A stretch of 64,000 nucleotides of DNA from Myrmaecium sp. VS I D KN 1 (Eukaryota; Ascomycota; Dothideomycetes; Valsariales; Valsariaceae), in the NCBI GenBank assembly GCA_019775845.1, contig JADQAV010000026.1, positions 558,001 through 622,000 on the forward strand, read 5' to 3'. The position numbers and the translations under genes are program-made. The notes under the pieces are model-generated. The model was given only the letters and a program-made list of their open reading frames with translations, did not search any database and was not told the origin of the DNA. Each line of letters starts with the position of its first letter. Within the stretch, counting starts at the first letter, position 1. Shown in pieces: positions 23,338-35,790 of this stretch.

Positions 23338-26044
23338 ATGCTCACAAATCGTAACCGACCGAAGATACGGCCGCCACGGCGGGTTAGTGTAAATCCATGC
23401 TCCGCAACACACATGGCTTCCCAGAGTAGCCTTGCAGATGTGTGCTTTCGTCCGACAACACAGCTAACGTCTTCTATAGCAGGGTCTTATGACGGACGAG
23501 GTGGACTTCGAGGCCAGCTGGAACACCATTGCCTCCGCCTTCCGCGAGATACACACCAAAAACGCTTCCCAACTTTCCTATGAAGCGCTGTACCGCTTAG
23601 CATACAAAATAGTGTTGAAAAAGAAGGGCGACAAGCTATACGAGCGTGTGAGCAACTTTGAGAAGGACTGGCTCAGCAGGGATGTTCGATCAAGCATGCA
23701 AAAACTGCTTACCAGCAGTCTCCTCGCGTCCTCGGAGACAGCAACATCCGCAAACGAGGTGAGGGTAGCGGGTGAAAGGTTTCTTATAGGCATGCGAGAG
23801 GCATGGCAGGATCACCAGCTGTCCATGAGCATGATCGCGGATGTGCTCATGTATATGGTAAGCCATCTGCCCCCGTGGGATTGAGATCCGGATAATTGAT
23901 TTAGTTTCGCCCAAAGGACCGTGTTTACTGCCAGGACACTCGCCAGCCTTCCATTTACTCGACCTCGATGGGTTTTTTCCGCGACTGCATCCTTCGATCG
24001 CCAGCGACCTCCTCGCCCGAATCCCCTACCATTCTCGAAATACTTAGCGGCATCATACTAGATCACATACGAATGGAGAGGGGAGGAGATGTCATCGATC
24101 GGCACCTCCTCCGATCCTGCGTCCGAATGCTGGAAGCGCTCTACGAGACTGAGCTCGAAGCGGAGGAGAACCGGCTTTACCTATCAGCTTTCGAAGAGGG
24201 GTTCCTAGCAACTAGTAGGGAGTACTATAAGATGGAAGCGGATGCAATGCTTCGCGACTCGGATGCTGGCGCTTACTGCAGGCATACAAAACGGCGGATA
24301 ACGGAGGAACAGGACCGATGCCGATCTGCCCTGGCCGAGAGTACTGCTCCGAAGATTGTGCGTGTGGTCGAGGACGAGCTCATCCGGAACAAGATCAGAG
24401 ATCTTATCGACATGGAGAGTGGCGTGGTGTATATGATTGACAATGATCAGCTTGAGGAGTTAAGCTTGATCTATGACCTGGAGTCACGCGTCGACGAAAA
24501 GAAAACTGAGCTTACCAGGGCAATACAAAAGAGGGTGGTTGTCCTTGGTACCGAGATCAATAAGGCTGCTTTGACGGCTACACAAGCGCCTTCAGCCAAA
24601 GAGGCCTCAAAAGATCCCGAGGACAAGTCAAAGCCTACAGGCGAAAAGGCCGTCAATATGCAAACGGTGGCAGCCCTGCAATGGGTCGAGGATGTCCTCA
24701 TGCTTAAGGACAAGTTCGATAAGATCTGGAAGCTGGCCTTCAACTCAGATCAACCTCTCCAGACCGCGTTCACTCGGAGTTTCGCCGAGTTCATCAACAC
24801 GACTAATTTCCCTCGCAGCTCAGAATACATATCCCTTTTCATTGACGAGAATATGAAGAAGGGTATCAAGGGTAAGACGGAGAACGAGATCGATCAAGTG
24901 CTTGAGAAGGCCATCGTTCTTCTTCGGTACGTTTCGGATAAGGACATGTTTGAGAGATACTATAAGAAGCATCTCTGTAGACGACTCTTGATGAACAAGT
25001 CCATCAGCAATGATGTTGAGAAGCAAATGATCTCGAGGATGAAGATCGAGCTGGGGAACAACTTTACGATGAAGTTGGAGGCGATGTTCAAGGATATGGC
25101 AGTGTCGGAAGAGCTCACAACCGGATACAAGTCGTACATTGAGAAGCTGGGTGACCAGGATGCCAGTCGAATCGAGCTTGGTATTAACGTTCTCACCAGC
25201 ATGACCTGGCCGTTGGAAACCATGAGCAGTTCAGGAGACGATGAAACGAAGAAAATGCACTGCGTGTTTCCTCCGGCCATCGAGCGGATACGAAAGAGCT
25301 TTGAGAAGTACTATGGCGAAAAGCATTCGGGTCGTACCCTCACGTGGCTTCCCAACATGGGCTCGGCGGATATCCGTGCCACGTTTCCCAAAGTACCGAC
25401 CAAGGATGGATACAAAGAGCGAAGACACGAGCTCAACGTGTCGACGTACGCCATGGTCATCTTACTTCTGTTCAACGACCTCGCGCCCGGCGCATCGCTC
25501 AGCTGCGAGGAGATTCAAGCCCGGACCAACATTCCCAAGCCAGACTTGGTGCGCAACCTGCAGTCGCTCGCGGTGGCGCCCAAGACCCGGATCTTGATCA
25601 AGACGCCGATGAGCAAGGACGTCAAGCCGACGGATCAGTTCTCGTTCAACGAGAGCTTCGTGGGCAAGTTTCACAAGATCAAGGTGGGTGTGGTTGCGGT
25701 GGGCAACAAGGTCGAGGGTGATCGGGAGCGGGAGGTGACGGAGAAGAAGAACAACGATTCTCGTGCGTTCTGCATTGAGGCCGCCATTGTTCGGATCATG
25801 AAGTATGTCAATCCCCTTCGAGACAGTGTCTTCCAACTCTGATCGGACTCTTACTGACCACCTGTGCAGGCAACGAAAAGAATTGTCACACGTCGACCTC
25901 GTCGCAGAAACATTAGGTCAACTGTCGGCGCAGTTCAAGCCGGAGGTGCCCATGATCAAGAAACGCATCGAGAGCCTGATCGAGCGGGAGTATCTCGAGC
26001 GGATCGAAAACGCCGCCACTCCGTCTTACCGCTATCTTGCGTAA
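23338..26044 (+). CDS. cul3: Cullin-3, scaffold of BTB-type E3 ubiquitin ligases
   Basis: Four exons: 23338-23382, 23483-23857, 23917-25802 and 25870-26044, 826 residues. Cullin-3 binds BTB adaptor proteins at its N-terminus and the RING protein Rbx1 at its C-terminus to ubiquitinate substrates. The short first exon gives MLTNRNRPKIRPPRR, a typical fungal CUL3 start. The second gives VDFEASWNTIASAFREIHTKNASQLS, where BTB proteins bind in relatives. The cullin homology domain covers about residues 430-680. The C-terminal winged helix carries the neddylation site IVRIMKQRK (Lys769) and ends in EYLERIENAATPSYRYLA. Intron 1 has a GTTAGT donor. For intron 2, either of two acceptors keeps the frame: AAAG (used here, giving MYM-DRVY as in relatives) or TTAG, 12 bases earlier, which adds four residues. 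Intron 3 (GTATGT...GTGCAG) falls within the neddylation lysine codon. Confidence 0.95.
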
Positions 26045-29000
26045 GCGCGCACCTCAGCAATCCTCACCTCTTGCTTCGGTTTTGCATTCTCTTTTCCCGT
26101 CTTTCCTCATCATTCGTCATATATCAGCATCGATGTGTTAACGTCTTATCCGTTGCTGGAGGTGGTGGTGGTTGAGCTGAACCGGTCCGCTGCACGTTCT
26201 TCACATGGTTCTTTTACCTTCCCGGTGACAATTGTTTTTTCTTTTCTTCCTCTTTTCACCACCTCCGTCTCGTGTGTCCCTTTTTTGAGCCAAGCATTTT
26301 CAGGGAGGAGCGTCACATTCTGCAGAGATTGAGGATCATCAGGGCATGGATAAGGGGCGCGAGGGTGGCGCCAGGATTATGAAGGGGGGTTTCTGAATTG
26401 TTGAGATGCTGGGTGTGAATGGGGAATGATACATGGTTATCCTCTTTTTCTCTCTCTTCGCTTGCTCTTTTTTGTTCTCTCCTCGATATCGAAAGGAAAA
26501 GGGGGTTTTCCGGATGTTTGTTTCACACTCGTGGCGAGGGAGTGTCTTTCCACTGAATGAGTTCACTCTAAATCCCATCATGGTTTGTCCTGGCATGTTT
26601 TCTTCTCCGGAAATTCTCACTCATCGAACCAGCTGAGAAGCAAAGGACTTTGGCTTTTCCTTCTTTTTCTTCTCTCTCCTCCCTTTTTTTTCGTTGCCTG
26701 ATTGGCGCTGTTTCGCTGTTCGGCGTCCATGAGCACGATCGTGGTGGCGTGGCGTGGCATGGCGAGCGAGCGAGCGGAGCAAGCGAGCGAGCAAGCAAGC
26801 AAGGACCAGCTGAAATCCCTCTCAGATGGTTCGTGCATCTTCGTGTCCATGGTTCTGGACTGTTCTGTTCTTTCCCTTTTTTCTCGATCCTCTTAAACGA
26901 CCGTGCTCTTCTTTCTTGGCTGTTTCAGAGTGAAGAGCAAGAAAAAAAAGGGGAGGGGGTCCGTGTGTGAGACAGAGAGACATCCACAGCTCGGACGGGA
27001 GAGAGAAGGCCGGTTGGTGGTCGGTGCTTTATTTGCTCTTCTTTTTTTCTTCTGTTCTCTGCTTTGCGTTGCTTCGCTAGGGCTTTGCTGGCATATGCCG
27101 TTTCTTTTCTTTGCCTTTTCGCCTTCCGTTCTCGTTTCTTTGGGAGTGGGTTTGGTGGTGAGAGGCACAGGAGGCATCCGATGGCACGGACAGATTCATT
27201 ATACAAAAGCACACGGCACGGCGTGGGCGCGCATTGCATGTCGTCCTTTTCTCTTTTCTTTTCTTTTCTTTGCATATCCTTTCATTTTTGATGACCGGTC
27301 GTTCGAGAAGAGAACTCTCTCTCTCTTTCCACAGCCGTTCCGGTACCAACGATCCCGTTTAGCCGTTCCGGTTCCGCTAAACCCCAGCGACCCAGCGACC
27401 GAACGCGTGCTCCGCGCGGCCACACGCCAACGATCCGTATGTAAACAGAAAAGAAGGAGAACAAAAACGACAACGACGCGCTCTTACACGCGCTATATGT
27501 ATAGTGGGGGGGGGGAGGAGGAACTGGATGGGATGTCGTCTTCTCTCTTGCTTGGCAACCGTGGTTAGTTTACCTACTTTTTTAGTCGGTCGGGCGTTTT
27601 ACCCGGCGGGAAGGGTGCACCTAACCTAACGCCTGCCGCGTGGCTTTTTTGGACTTTTAGCGCGCCTTTCCTTCCTGTTCTTCCTCTTCGTGATACTGCG
27701 AGCGAACATGCAGTCAGTGCCTACTATGTACTTGTAGGTGTTGGTCTTCAGGTGATGCGGATGGATGTACATGGACTGTTGGATCGGACGACGGACGACC
27801 ATGGATATGTACAGTTTGTACTTTCCTGTGGGAGATACCTACCAGCCGAGGCTGCTGGGCCCGGCCTGGCATGAGTGACACGGACAGTGTCTTCATCCGT
27901 CCCAGCAAGCGGAGATGAAGGACCTGAGGAGTGGGCGTCCAAGCAAAGCAACGCAAAGCAAAGCAAAGCAAAGGGGACGACCTACCTCAGGCATGAAGAA
28001 GGGAGAATGGAAGGGATATTAGTGGTCTTCGATCTGTGCCTCTCCCTTTACAGGGAGTCAGCAGTGATTTGTTATAGCAAGACAGTAATCGCTATACCGT
28101 ATAGCGCACAACGAATAGCAAGCAAGCATTCAGCCCTCCTCAGCCGCCCGCGGGGCGCGCGCGCGCCCATCGCGAATCAGCATCCTCCCTCCCTCCTGTG
28201 CCTGAAGATCCGCAACTGCAGTGCAGGAACGAGAAACGAGAAACGAGAAACACTCACCTTTTCTTTTCCCACTGCAACTGCACATCGGGATGTCGATTAG
28301 CCATTCACATCTCTCACCCATCAAAAGCATCCACTTCACCTCAGCTCAGCTGAACCAGCCAGCTGAACCAGCCGACCAACCGACCGGGCGTCGCGCCGTG
28401 CCCCTCCCCTCCTCCGCCCCTTTTTTCCCCTGCGATCCCGCAAAACTGCACGGGCACCCAGGGGTCAGTCGCTTAACCATCTTCGGTTAGATAAGGTGGG
28501 TAGGGGGTCGGGCGGCTCACCCGCCCCGGTTTAGCGTTAGGTGGGGGGGGGATCTCAGGACTCCTCCGGGCGGTTCCTGAACGGGGATGGAGATGGGGAT
28601 AGGTATTAAGGATTGAAGGTGAGGATCGAGAGAGGGATACCATTAGTGTCCGCCTTTCTTTGGGCTTTTGTATGTATGCTCTCTCTCTCTCTCTCTAACC
28701 TTCGCTCTCCTGTGACGCCCTCGGCAGCACGCCTTTTCCGCCCGCTCCCGCCTGCGCCTGCGCCGCCGCCATCGTCCTTGTCCTCCTCGCCGCCGCGCGC
28801 CCGGACCGTTTCGCCGGGGCGCAGGGGGGAGAACGATTGCGTGGACTACCCTGGGGTGTGTGGGGACCTGCATCGTTTTGTGGCTGCGGGCTGAAACGGC
28901 CTGTCTCTCTCTCTCGTTTTTTCCTTCAGCTTCGTCTTTTCTGGCTCTCGGCGCGCGTTGGTTCCCCACTATGTACGGATACTGCTGGGTTTACGAGGAT

Positions 29001-29758
29001 GCTGCTGGATTGGATTGGATTGGATTGGAGGGGGGCAGAGAGACTTTGCGCTGCTGGGAAGGGAGAATGGTAAAGGTGGATGTTGTGAAGGGATGTGAAT
29101 GTCAAGGCAAACAGGGTGTCCCTCGTTCACATGGAACGGTAGTGTGATAGCTTGCTGGAAATGCTGGCTGGCTGGTTGACTGACTGGACTGACTGGGCTG
29201 GACTGGCGGGGGTGGTGACAGGCCAAGCCGTCCTGTCGGCTCGTTCACCCCCATCGTAAATCGTAACGCTCGTCTTCTCCTCCGGGGCGGCGGGCCCCAT
29301 CCGTCGTCGTCCTCGTTCTCGTCGGCGTCGTTCCCGTGGTCGTATATATCCATCCCCCACCTGTCCCCCTCCTCCACCTGATCTCCCTTTTCCCTTCCCC
29401 TTTTCCTTTTTTCTTTTCTCTCCACCCTCCGTCCGTCCGTCTCTCTCTCTCTCTCGCCAGTTCGCTATCGCACGCGTTCCTTTTTTCTCCCTCCCTTCAG
29501 AGCTTTCGCTCGTTGTCGCTCTCTGCTCTTCCTTTTCCTTTGCGAAAGGACCTGCGCCGTCGTTCTCTGTCTCATCTCGCGATAGCCCTGGTCGGCAACC
29601 ACTCCCATCCTTCTCCGAGAGAAGCGTGCGCACACATCCGTTCTCTGTCGATACCCACCGGCCCCTAAAAGGCCCATCTATCTATCTATCTGTCAATCAT
29701 TATTAGCGTTCACCTCTCCCCTCGGATCATCACCCTCTCTCCGACCACCCGTCGAACC
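26045..29758. other. 3.7 kb gene-free stretch upstream of the GH128 gene
   Basis: Many open frames of 60-220 codons occur on both strands, but they are driven by purine/pyrimidine strand bias and encode low-complexity peptide. I accept none. A pure CT repeat is at 28679-28696, and long CT-rich runs continue to the start codon at 29759 (for example 29365-29460). This pattern is typical of promoters and long 5' leaders of highly expressed fungal genes. GATA, GC-rich and AGG-type motifs are frequent but cannot be assigned. Confidence 0.55.
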
Positions 29759-31294
29759 ATGTCGTCCCGCCTCGTCCAGCTCGGACTCTTGTCCCTCGCC
29801 TCCGTGGCCGCCGCGCACCCCTACAAGCCGGAAGGCTATGGCAACTCCACCGTCGTGGCCGCCGCCGGCGCCGGCGCCGCCGCGAGCACGGGCGGATCCT
29901 ACGTCGGGTACGGTCACGGCCACGGCCACAGCCGCTTCCACTCCAAGAAGCCTCAGACCCAGACCTCGGTCGTCTACCTGACCGTCACCCCCTCGCCCGC
30001 TCCCTCCGCCTCCGAGGCCACCGCCGAGGCCGCCGCCGTCACGAGCTCCCTGGCTTCCTCCGAGGCCGTCGCCCAGGCCGCCGCCGTCAGCAGCTCCGTC
30101 GGCGCCGCCGCCGTGGCCGGGAGCTCCTCCCAGTGCGTGGCCTCCTACGTGACCGTCACGGCGACCGACCGCGTCACCGTCACCGTCACCCCCGGCCAAG
30201 CCGCTGCCAGCACGGCCGCCTCCAGCGCCGCCGCCGAGGTCAGCACGGCGATCGCCGGCGTCCAGACGTCCTCCGTCGCCTACGTCAACAACGGGTACGG
30301 TCAGAGCTCCGCGGCGGCTGCTCCGGTCGCGTCGTCCAGCGCAGCGGCTGCGGTCCCCGTGTCCAGCAGTGCTCCTGTCTCCAGCGCTGCTCCCGTCGTC
30401 AGCTCTGCCGTTGAGAGCACCGTCGCTCCCTCCTCCAGCGCTGCCACGTTCGCCGCCTACTCGAGCGCCGCCGCCGTCAGCTCCGCGCCGGTCTCCTCCG
30501 CTGCCGCCAGCTCCGTCATCGCCAGCACCTCCGTCGCCAGCTCCACCAGCGCCGCGGCGTCCAGCACCAGCACCAGCACCTCCAGCACCAGCGGCACCAA
30601 GCGCGGCGTCCCCTACAACGACGCCAGCCTGACCACCTGCTTCGAGAACACCGACGTGACGTGGGCCTACAACTGGGGCTACGACAGCGACGGGCTGAGC
30701 AGCGCGTTCGAGTACGTGCCCACGCTCTGGGGCACCAGCTCCGACTTCACCGACGGCTGGAACGCGAGCGCGACCGCCCTCGTCGCCGCCGGCACCACCT
30801 ACTTCTTCTCCTTCAACGAGCCGGACGAGAGCTCCCAGGCCAACCTGACCCCGGCCGAAGCCGCCGAGGGCTTCATGACGTACATGCAGCCCCTCAAGGA
30901 CGCCAACAGCGCGGTGCAGCTCGGCGCGCCCTCCGTCACCAACGGCGAAGGCTCCATGGGTCTCACCTGGCTGTCCAACTTCCTGACAGCGTGCGCCGAC
31001 TGCTCCGTCGACTTCGTCAACATCCATTGGTACTCCTCCCCCGACCAGACCGACTACTTCAAGTCCCACGTCCAGCAGGCGTACAACCAGACGGGTCTGC
31101 CGGTCTGGGTGACGGAGTTTGGATGCACCTCGGGTTCCGATGAGGAGATCAGTGCGTTTTTGGAGGAGGTTCTGCCCTGGATGGATGAGCAGGAGTATGT
31201 GGCCCGGTATGCGTATTTCATGGCCGAGGAGGGCTCGCTGGTGTCGAGTGGCGGGCTGAGCTCGTATGGTTCGACGTATGCGACCGCGTCGTAG
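29759..31294 (+). CDS. GH128 beta-1,3-glucanase-like cell-wall protein (Asl1-like)
   Basis: Single exon, 511 residues. A signal peptide (about 1-19, LGLLSLASVAAA) is followed by a Gly/His/Ser segment. A long Ala/Ser/Val-rich, probably O-mannosylated stalk follows (about 50-278). The catalytic domain begins at about 283, right after a Lys-Arg pair (281-282) that fits Kex2 cleavage. GH128 enzymes cut beta-1,3-glucan in fungal walls; the yeast relative Asl1 is cell-wall associated. Visible motifs are GVPYNDASLT, WAYNWGYDSDG, VPTLWGT, FFSFNEPDE (candidate acid/base Glu354), FVNIHWYSSPDQTDYF and VWVTEFGC (candidate nucleophile Glu453). Codons end almost always in C or G, more than in neighbours, which suggests strong expression. 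There is no C-terminal GPI signal; the protein ends shortly after the domain. Confidence 0.92.
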   Translation: MSSRLVQLGLLSLASVAAAHPYKPEGYGNSTVVAAAGAGAAASTGGSYVGYGHGHGHSRFHSKKPQTQTSVVYLTVTPSPAPSASEATAEAAAVTSSLASSEAVAQAAAVSSSVGAAAVAGSSSQCVASYVTVTATDRVTVTVTPGQAAASTAASSAAAEVSTAIAGVQTSSVAYVNNGYGQSSAAAAPVASSSAAAAVPVSSSAPVSSAAPVVSSAVESTVAPSSSAATFAAYSSAAAVSSAPVSSAAASSVIASTSVASSTSAAASSTSTSTSSTSGTKRGVPYNDASLTTCFENTDVTWAYNWGYDSDGLSSAFEYVPTLWGTSSDFTDGWNASATALVAAGTTYFFSFNEPDESSQANLTPAEAAEGFMTYMQPLKDANSAVQLGAPSVTNGEGSMGLTWLSNFLTACADCSVDFVNIHWYSSPDQTDYFKSHVQQAYNQTGLPVWVTEFGCTSGSDEEISAFLEEVLPWMDEQEYVARYAYFMAEEGSLVSSGGLSSYGSTYATAS

Positions 31295-32469
31295 GATGTG
31301 TGGGTGTGATGGGAGGATAATGGGGTTTGTTTCTGGTTTCTCTATTCGATTCTTCTTCTTGTTTACATCTTTTTTCCCTCTCTACCTCACCCTCCCAACC
31401 TCTTCTTCTCCTTTTTATTCCCTCTCTTCTCCCTGCTATGTATCATATCATCATCATACAACCTCGAGATCACCTTGGATATCGATTCATCATCAGGGTC
31501 AGGCAGGCAGAAAAAGGCAGAAGGAAACAAAGGAAGAGAAGAAGAGAAGAAGAAAAAAACCCTTACCCCCAGCCAGCTGGGAAAGGAAGGAACAAGAGGT
31601 AGAGAGCGAGAGAGAAAGGAAAATACATTCTTCCCCCCGGCCGAGGGCTGGGGCCTTTTTTTTTCTCGTTATTAGTTTATTATTGATCCCTTTGTTTTCT
31701 TCCCTTTGTTTTTGTTTTATATGTATGTTTATATGTATGTACTGTTATGTTCCTTTGTTTTGTTTGCGCACGATGGTTTTTTCGAGCATTCGAAAGGAAA
31801 AGAGAAAGGGGGGGGATGGAGTAACGGCCCGGGGCCGGTCTTGTACTTGTTCGAATACCACATTCCCCACCCCACTGAGTGGGGAGGGAGGTTGAAAACT
31901 CGAGTCCTTCATTTTCTTCTCCTTCTTTGGCCAGGCGGTGCCCGATTACCTCCTTATTGTTTCTTGCTATTGGGACGTCGTCCTCAGATCGATACCGTAC
32001 TCAGGCATCCTGCCATGCAGGCAGGGTGGGAACGTTAGAGTGAAAGCAAAAAGCCAAACTAGATCCTTCTCCTACTCCTCACGTTAACAGCGTTTTCTTC
32101 CTCCTTCCTACTTTCTCTGCAGTAACGTTGTTTGCGGGAATGGAAACTGTATCTATCCATCCCGTACGTACGTATGTATGTTTCCCCTTCTCCGCTTTGC
32201 GCGGTGCGGTGCGGTACGTTGATATCCTCCTGCCGTTTTTGTCGATTTGATTTTGAGGTACTAAGGTAAGGTGGGTGCTCTGTTACTCTTCGGACTTGAC
32301 TGGACTGGATTGAAGCAAAGCGAAGGGAAGGGAAGGGACGCGAAGAGAGGGACGTAGTGTGGGAGCGTGATAGCTCTGGAGCGTATGGGATGGAGTGGGA
32401 TTGGGTGGGGTGGGGTGGGGTGAGGTGGGGAGGGTGGGATGAGGGATGAAAGAGGAAAGAAGGGGAGTA
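31295..32469. other. Intergenic region between GH128 gene and transposon
   Basis: No gene is seen. The first part is T-rich and purine-rich and probably holds the GH128 3' untranslated region. Near the transposon the + strand becomes G-rich (GGGGTG repeats around 32405-32435). Base composition is ordinary until the sharp change at 32485. Confidence 0.5.
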
Positions 32470-32520
32470 GAGCCTTTGCGCAGCGATAATTATGCCGGGA
32501 AATATCAGCGAGAAATATCG
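32470..32520 (+). repeat. Left terminal inverted repeat of the transposon
   Basis: Starts GAGCCTTTGCGCAGCGAT and continues AATTATGCCGGGAAATATC. It is preceded by TA at 32468-32469. The first 18 bases match the right end exactly. Confidence 0.85.
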
Positions 32521-35500
32521 ATTTATATAAGCTGGGTCGCCCCTATATATAAATTTATATATAGAGCTGACCTTAGTTATATTCTTAGTAATATTAAACT
32601 TATATATTATTATTACCTTATCCTATTATTACTATAGTCGCCGCCGTCGTCGTTTTATTATACTTAATACTAGATATAGATAATATTACTTTTATTATAT
32701 TAATTCTTTAGCTTTAGGCCTAATATTACTATTATAGGTATTATTTAAAGCGTTATAACCTTAAATTACTATATTATTTCCTTATAGTAAGTAGTATCTT
32801 ACTAATCTTCCTAACGTTATAATAAAGAGTAGATTTAGATAATATCTCCCGGACTATATATTAGTAGAAGGTTACTAATAATAGTATTTTATATAAATTT
32901 ATACGCGAGTAGATATATTATCTTATACCTCTTCTTTATATTAATACTATAGAGTTCTTTAATTATAATAGGCTGACCGTTAAGTTTATATTCTATTTAA
33001 TATTATTAAGGTTATTATAGCCTGCGAGGCTTTATAATTAAATATATTTCTTCTATTACTATATAGGCTATCTATCGCGCGTTTTTAATAATATTTATAT
33101 TTATAGTAACTAAATTTATAACTCTTCTAGTATAAAGACTAGTTTTTAATAAATATAGAACTTTATAGTACTTCGTAAAAGTAATAAATACCCTTAGTAG
33201 TAGTAATTATATATAGAGCCTTATTAAGAGAACTATATAGGCTTTCTATTAGCCTAATATATTATAGAAGAAGTATTACTCTAGCTATAAGTATTAATAT
33301 AGTTTAAAGTATTAAGTAATTATTATACTTAATAGTTTTATTAGCTCTTTATACGGGCCCTTTTATAATATATAAAATAACTAGTATATACTTATTTACT
33401 TAAATATCTAAGGTAGGATAAGAGAGACGCTTAAGGATAGAAAACGCCTATATTTATATAATAATAATACTTATAAGTACTCTTTTAGTATCTTCGCACC
33501 GTTTATATATATTATAAGAAGGTGTTACTTAAATAAAGAGTAAAAGGAGTTTAATAAGAAGCTATTATCTATTAGGATTACTATTAAGTAAGTATTTAAT
33601 TTAATATAGAATTTATAAATAAGTAGTACTTTTATAAAGTATAAAAAGAATAGTTCTTCGCCTATTACTACGTACTATCGTATAGTAATACTCTTAACAA
33701 ACTATTATACTTATATAAATAGTAATTAGATTAGTTTACTCTTTATAGTAAAGCTTTTTAGTATTAAGAATTACTTACTAGCGGGTAGATAGAATAGCTT
33801 AACTTAAGGTTCTAGAACTTAAGTATAGTAATATTTATATATATATAAAGCTGCGGCTGTAGTCTAGGCCTAATATTATATAATATTATTATAAATTAAT
33901 AGTATTAAAGTTATAGTTATTAGATAGACTAATCTAGTATTAAGGAACTAGTACTTTAATATTTAGTAAGCTTTTAGTTAATAAGCTCTCGATTAATATA
34001 TAAAAATAATACTACTATTAATACTTTTAAAATCCTCTAGGACGGCGCTTTCTAGCTAGATAGAAGCTATAACTATAATAAATTATTATAGTCTTACTAA
34101 AAAAGAGCCTTTTTAGATAATTTATTACGGAGTTTTCTTATATAAGCTATTTTACTACTAGGTTCTAGGTACTTTAAGAGCTTCTATAAGTTACTTCTCT
34201 TATTATCTTAATTAACGCTTTAAACTAACTCTTCCGCTTAAGGATATCTTATTATATTATCTTTTTAATAGATTTAATATACTTCTTTAATAACTTTATA
34301 TTATCACGCTGTAGTAATTAACAGTATAAAGCTAGGTATTTATATAGTTACTCTTTTATTAACTCTATTTATAACTTCGAGCTTTCTATTAATAGCTTTA
34401 GATAGGCGCTTAGTTCTTCCTATAATAGTAATATCTTATTACTCTTCTATTACTTTAATAATAGCTGTAGTATACTAGAAATACTATAAGTTAATATCTT
34501 TAAGATATTATAAGTTAATATTCTTAAAATACTATAAGGCGTTAGTATAACGGGCGTCCTTTTAATACTTAACTTAATATTCTTTATATTTACTTCTTCT
34601 TCCTCTTCCTCTTCCTCCTCTTCTAATATAGAGATACTACTAAATAGCTCCTTACTATATTTATTAAGGTACTTAAGTATTATTTATTTATAAGTCTATT
34701 CCTTCCTATCTAATTCTCTCTTTTTTTACGTAAGTCCTATTAGCTCGCTCTTTTACTTTATTAAAAAAGAAAATCTATACTTCTAAAGTATTAAAGAGTT
34801 TACCTTATTATTTACTATCTTTTATAACTATATTAGACTACTAATATATTTCTTAATAGGCTATAATAGCTACTTTTATATAACTATTAATATTAATATA
34901 ATTAATTCCTACCTTATCGCGAAACTATTTTATAATAATATTATAGAAATAGTTCTATATATCTTTTTCCTAGTAATTATGTATATTAAAGATAGTCTTA
35001 TATAAAGCTATCTTATTCTCCTTAGTTAGAGTAATACGTTACTTCTTAGTACTAGTATTATTACTTAATTCGGCCGTATCTAATAGCGCTACGGATAGGG
35101 CCTAGAAAGGCCCTTTATATAGTATTATTAACGCCCCCCGCCTAGTTACTTAGAAGTACCTCTACTACTTATCTTCCTTTAATATCTATAGCCTCTCCTT
35201 ACTAGTAGCTTTAAGATAAGCCTAATACTTTCTCTAAGGCTTCTTTAATATTAGCTCTTATAATACTTTTATTTATATAACTTATATAAAGCGTAGTAGT
35301 AGTAGTATCGCGGCGTTAAGAGCTTATAAGAGGGATATAGTTAGGAGTAGTAGTAAGGGCCCCTATAATATCTAGCTAATTAGTAATAATAATATAACGC
35401 TAGCTAGCTCGCTATATCTATCTAATTAAGGCGTTAATACCTCTATTATTAAAGTTAGTAAGAGTATACTATTAAGGTCTATAATAATTATCTTAGTATT

Positions 35501-35740
35501 ATTATCGCTATCTAACTATTATTTATAAATATCTACTAATAACGCTATTAAAAAGATGCCCTTAGATTAAGATTATAGGCTTATAATTCTCTGGACTATC
35601 TAGGCTATCTACGGTAAAGGGCCTGTAATATTCCTCGTCTATATACCTATTTTTCGCAGAAATAATATATTTCGCGAAGAAATTTCTCCTAGTAGGTCTA
35701 GATAAAGATGGTTTAGTAACCTTCCTAATAAGGCAGGAGG

Positions 35741-35790
35741 CGATATTCTTTTTACGATATTTCTTGCATAAAATCGCTGCGCAAAGGCTC
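35741..35790 (-). repeat. Right terminal inverted repeat of the transposon
   Basis: On the minus strand it reads GAGCCTTTGCGCAGCGAT followed by TTTATGCAAGAAATATC. It is followed on the + strand by TA at 35791-35792. Inner positions differ from the left end partly by C/T and G/A changes, as expected from RIP. Confidence 0.85.

Larger units (their letters stand above)
32470..35790. mobile_element. RIP-mutated TA-flanked DNA transposon (Tc1/mariner, Fot1/pogo-like ends), degenerate
   Basis: The element is 3,321 bases with terminal inverted repeats. Both ends begin GAGCCTTTGCGCAGCGAT (18 of 18 identical), and similarity continues imperfectly to about 50 bases (TATGC, GAAATATC, then AATATCG/AATATCG). 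The dinucleotide TA stands directly outside each end (32468-32469 and 35791-35792), the target duplication of Tc1/mariner-type elements. Between the ends the DNA is extremely AT-rich, full of TpA, and almost free of CpA and TpG; I counted only about a dozen in the parts scanned where several hundred would be expected. That is the mark of repeat-induced point mutation. No open frame of 60 codons survives between about 32640 and 35750. The composition change coincides with the inverted repeats. The interior is longer than a typical 1.9 kb Fot1 element, so a nested insertion or a different family is possible. No transposase motif is readable. Confidence 0.85.

Noticed and set aside
26903-27568. 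221-codon open frame in the long gene-free region
   Set aside because: Phe/Ser/Leu- and Lys/Arg-rich content follows strand bias of T- and A-rich runs. Several other frames overlap it.
29693-31069. 458-codon antisense open frame across the GH128 gene
   Set aside because: It is a shadow of a real gene with GC-ending codons. The product is Gly/Ala/Arg-rich with no domain.
32470-35790. AT-rich block as a centromere or replication origin
   Set aside because: Its borders coincide with inverted repeats and TA duplications, and CpA depletion points to mutated transposon rather than a functional AT-rich region.
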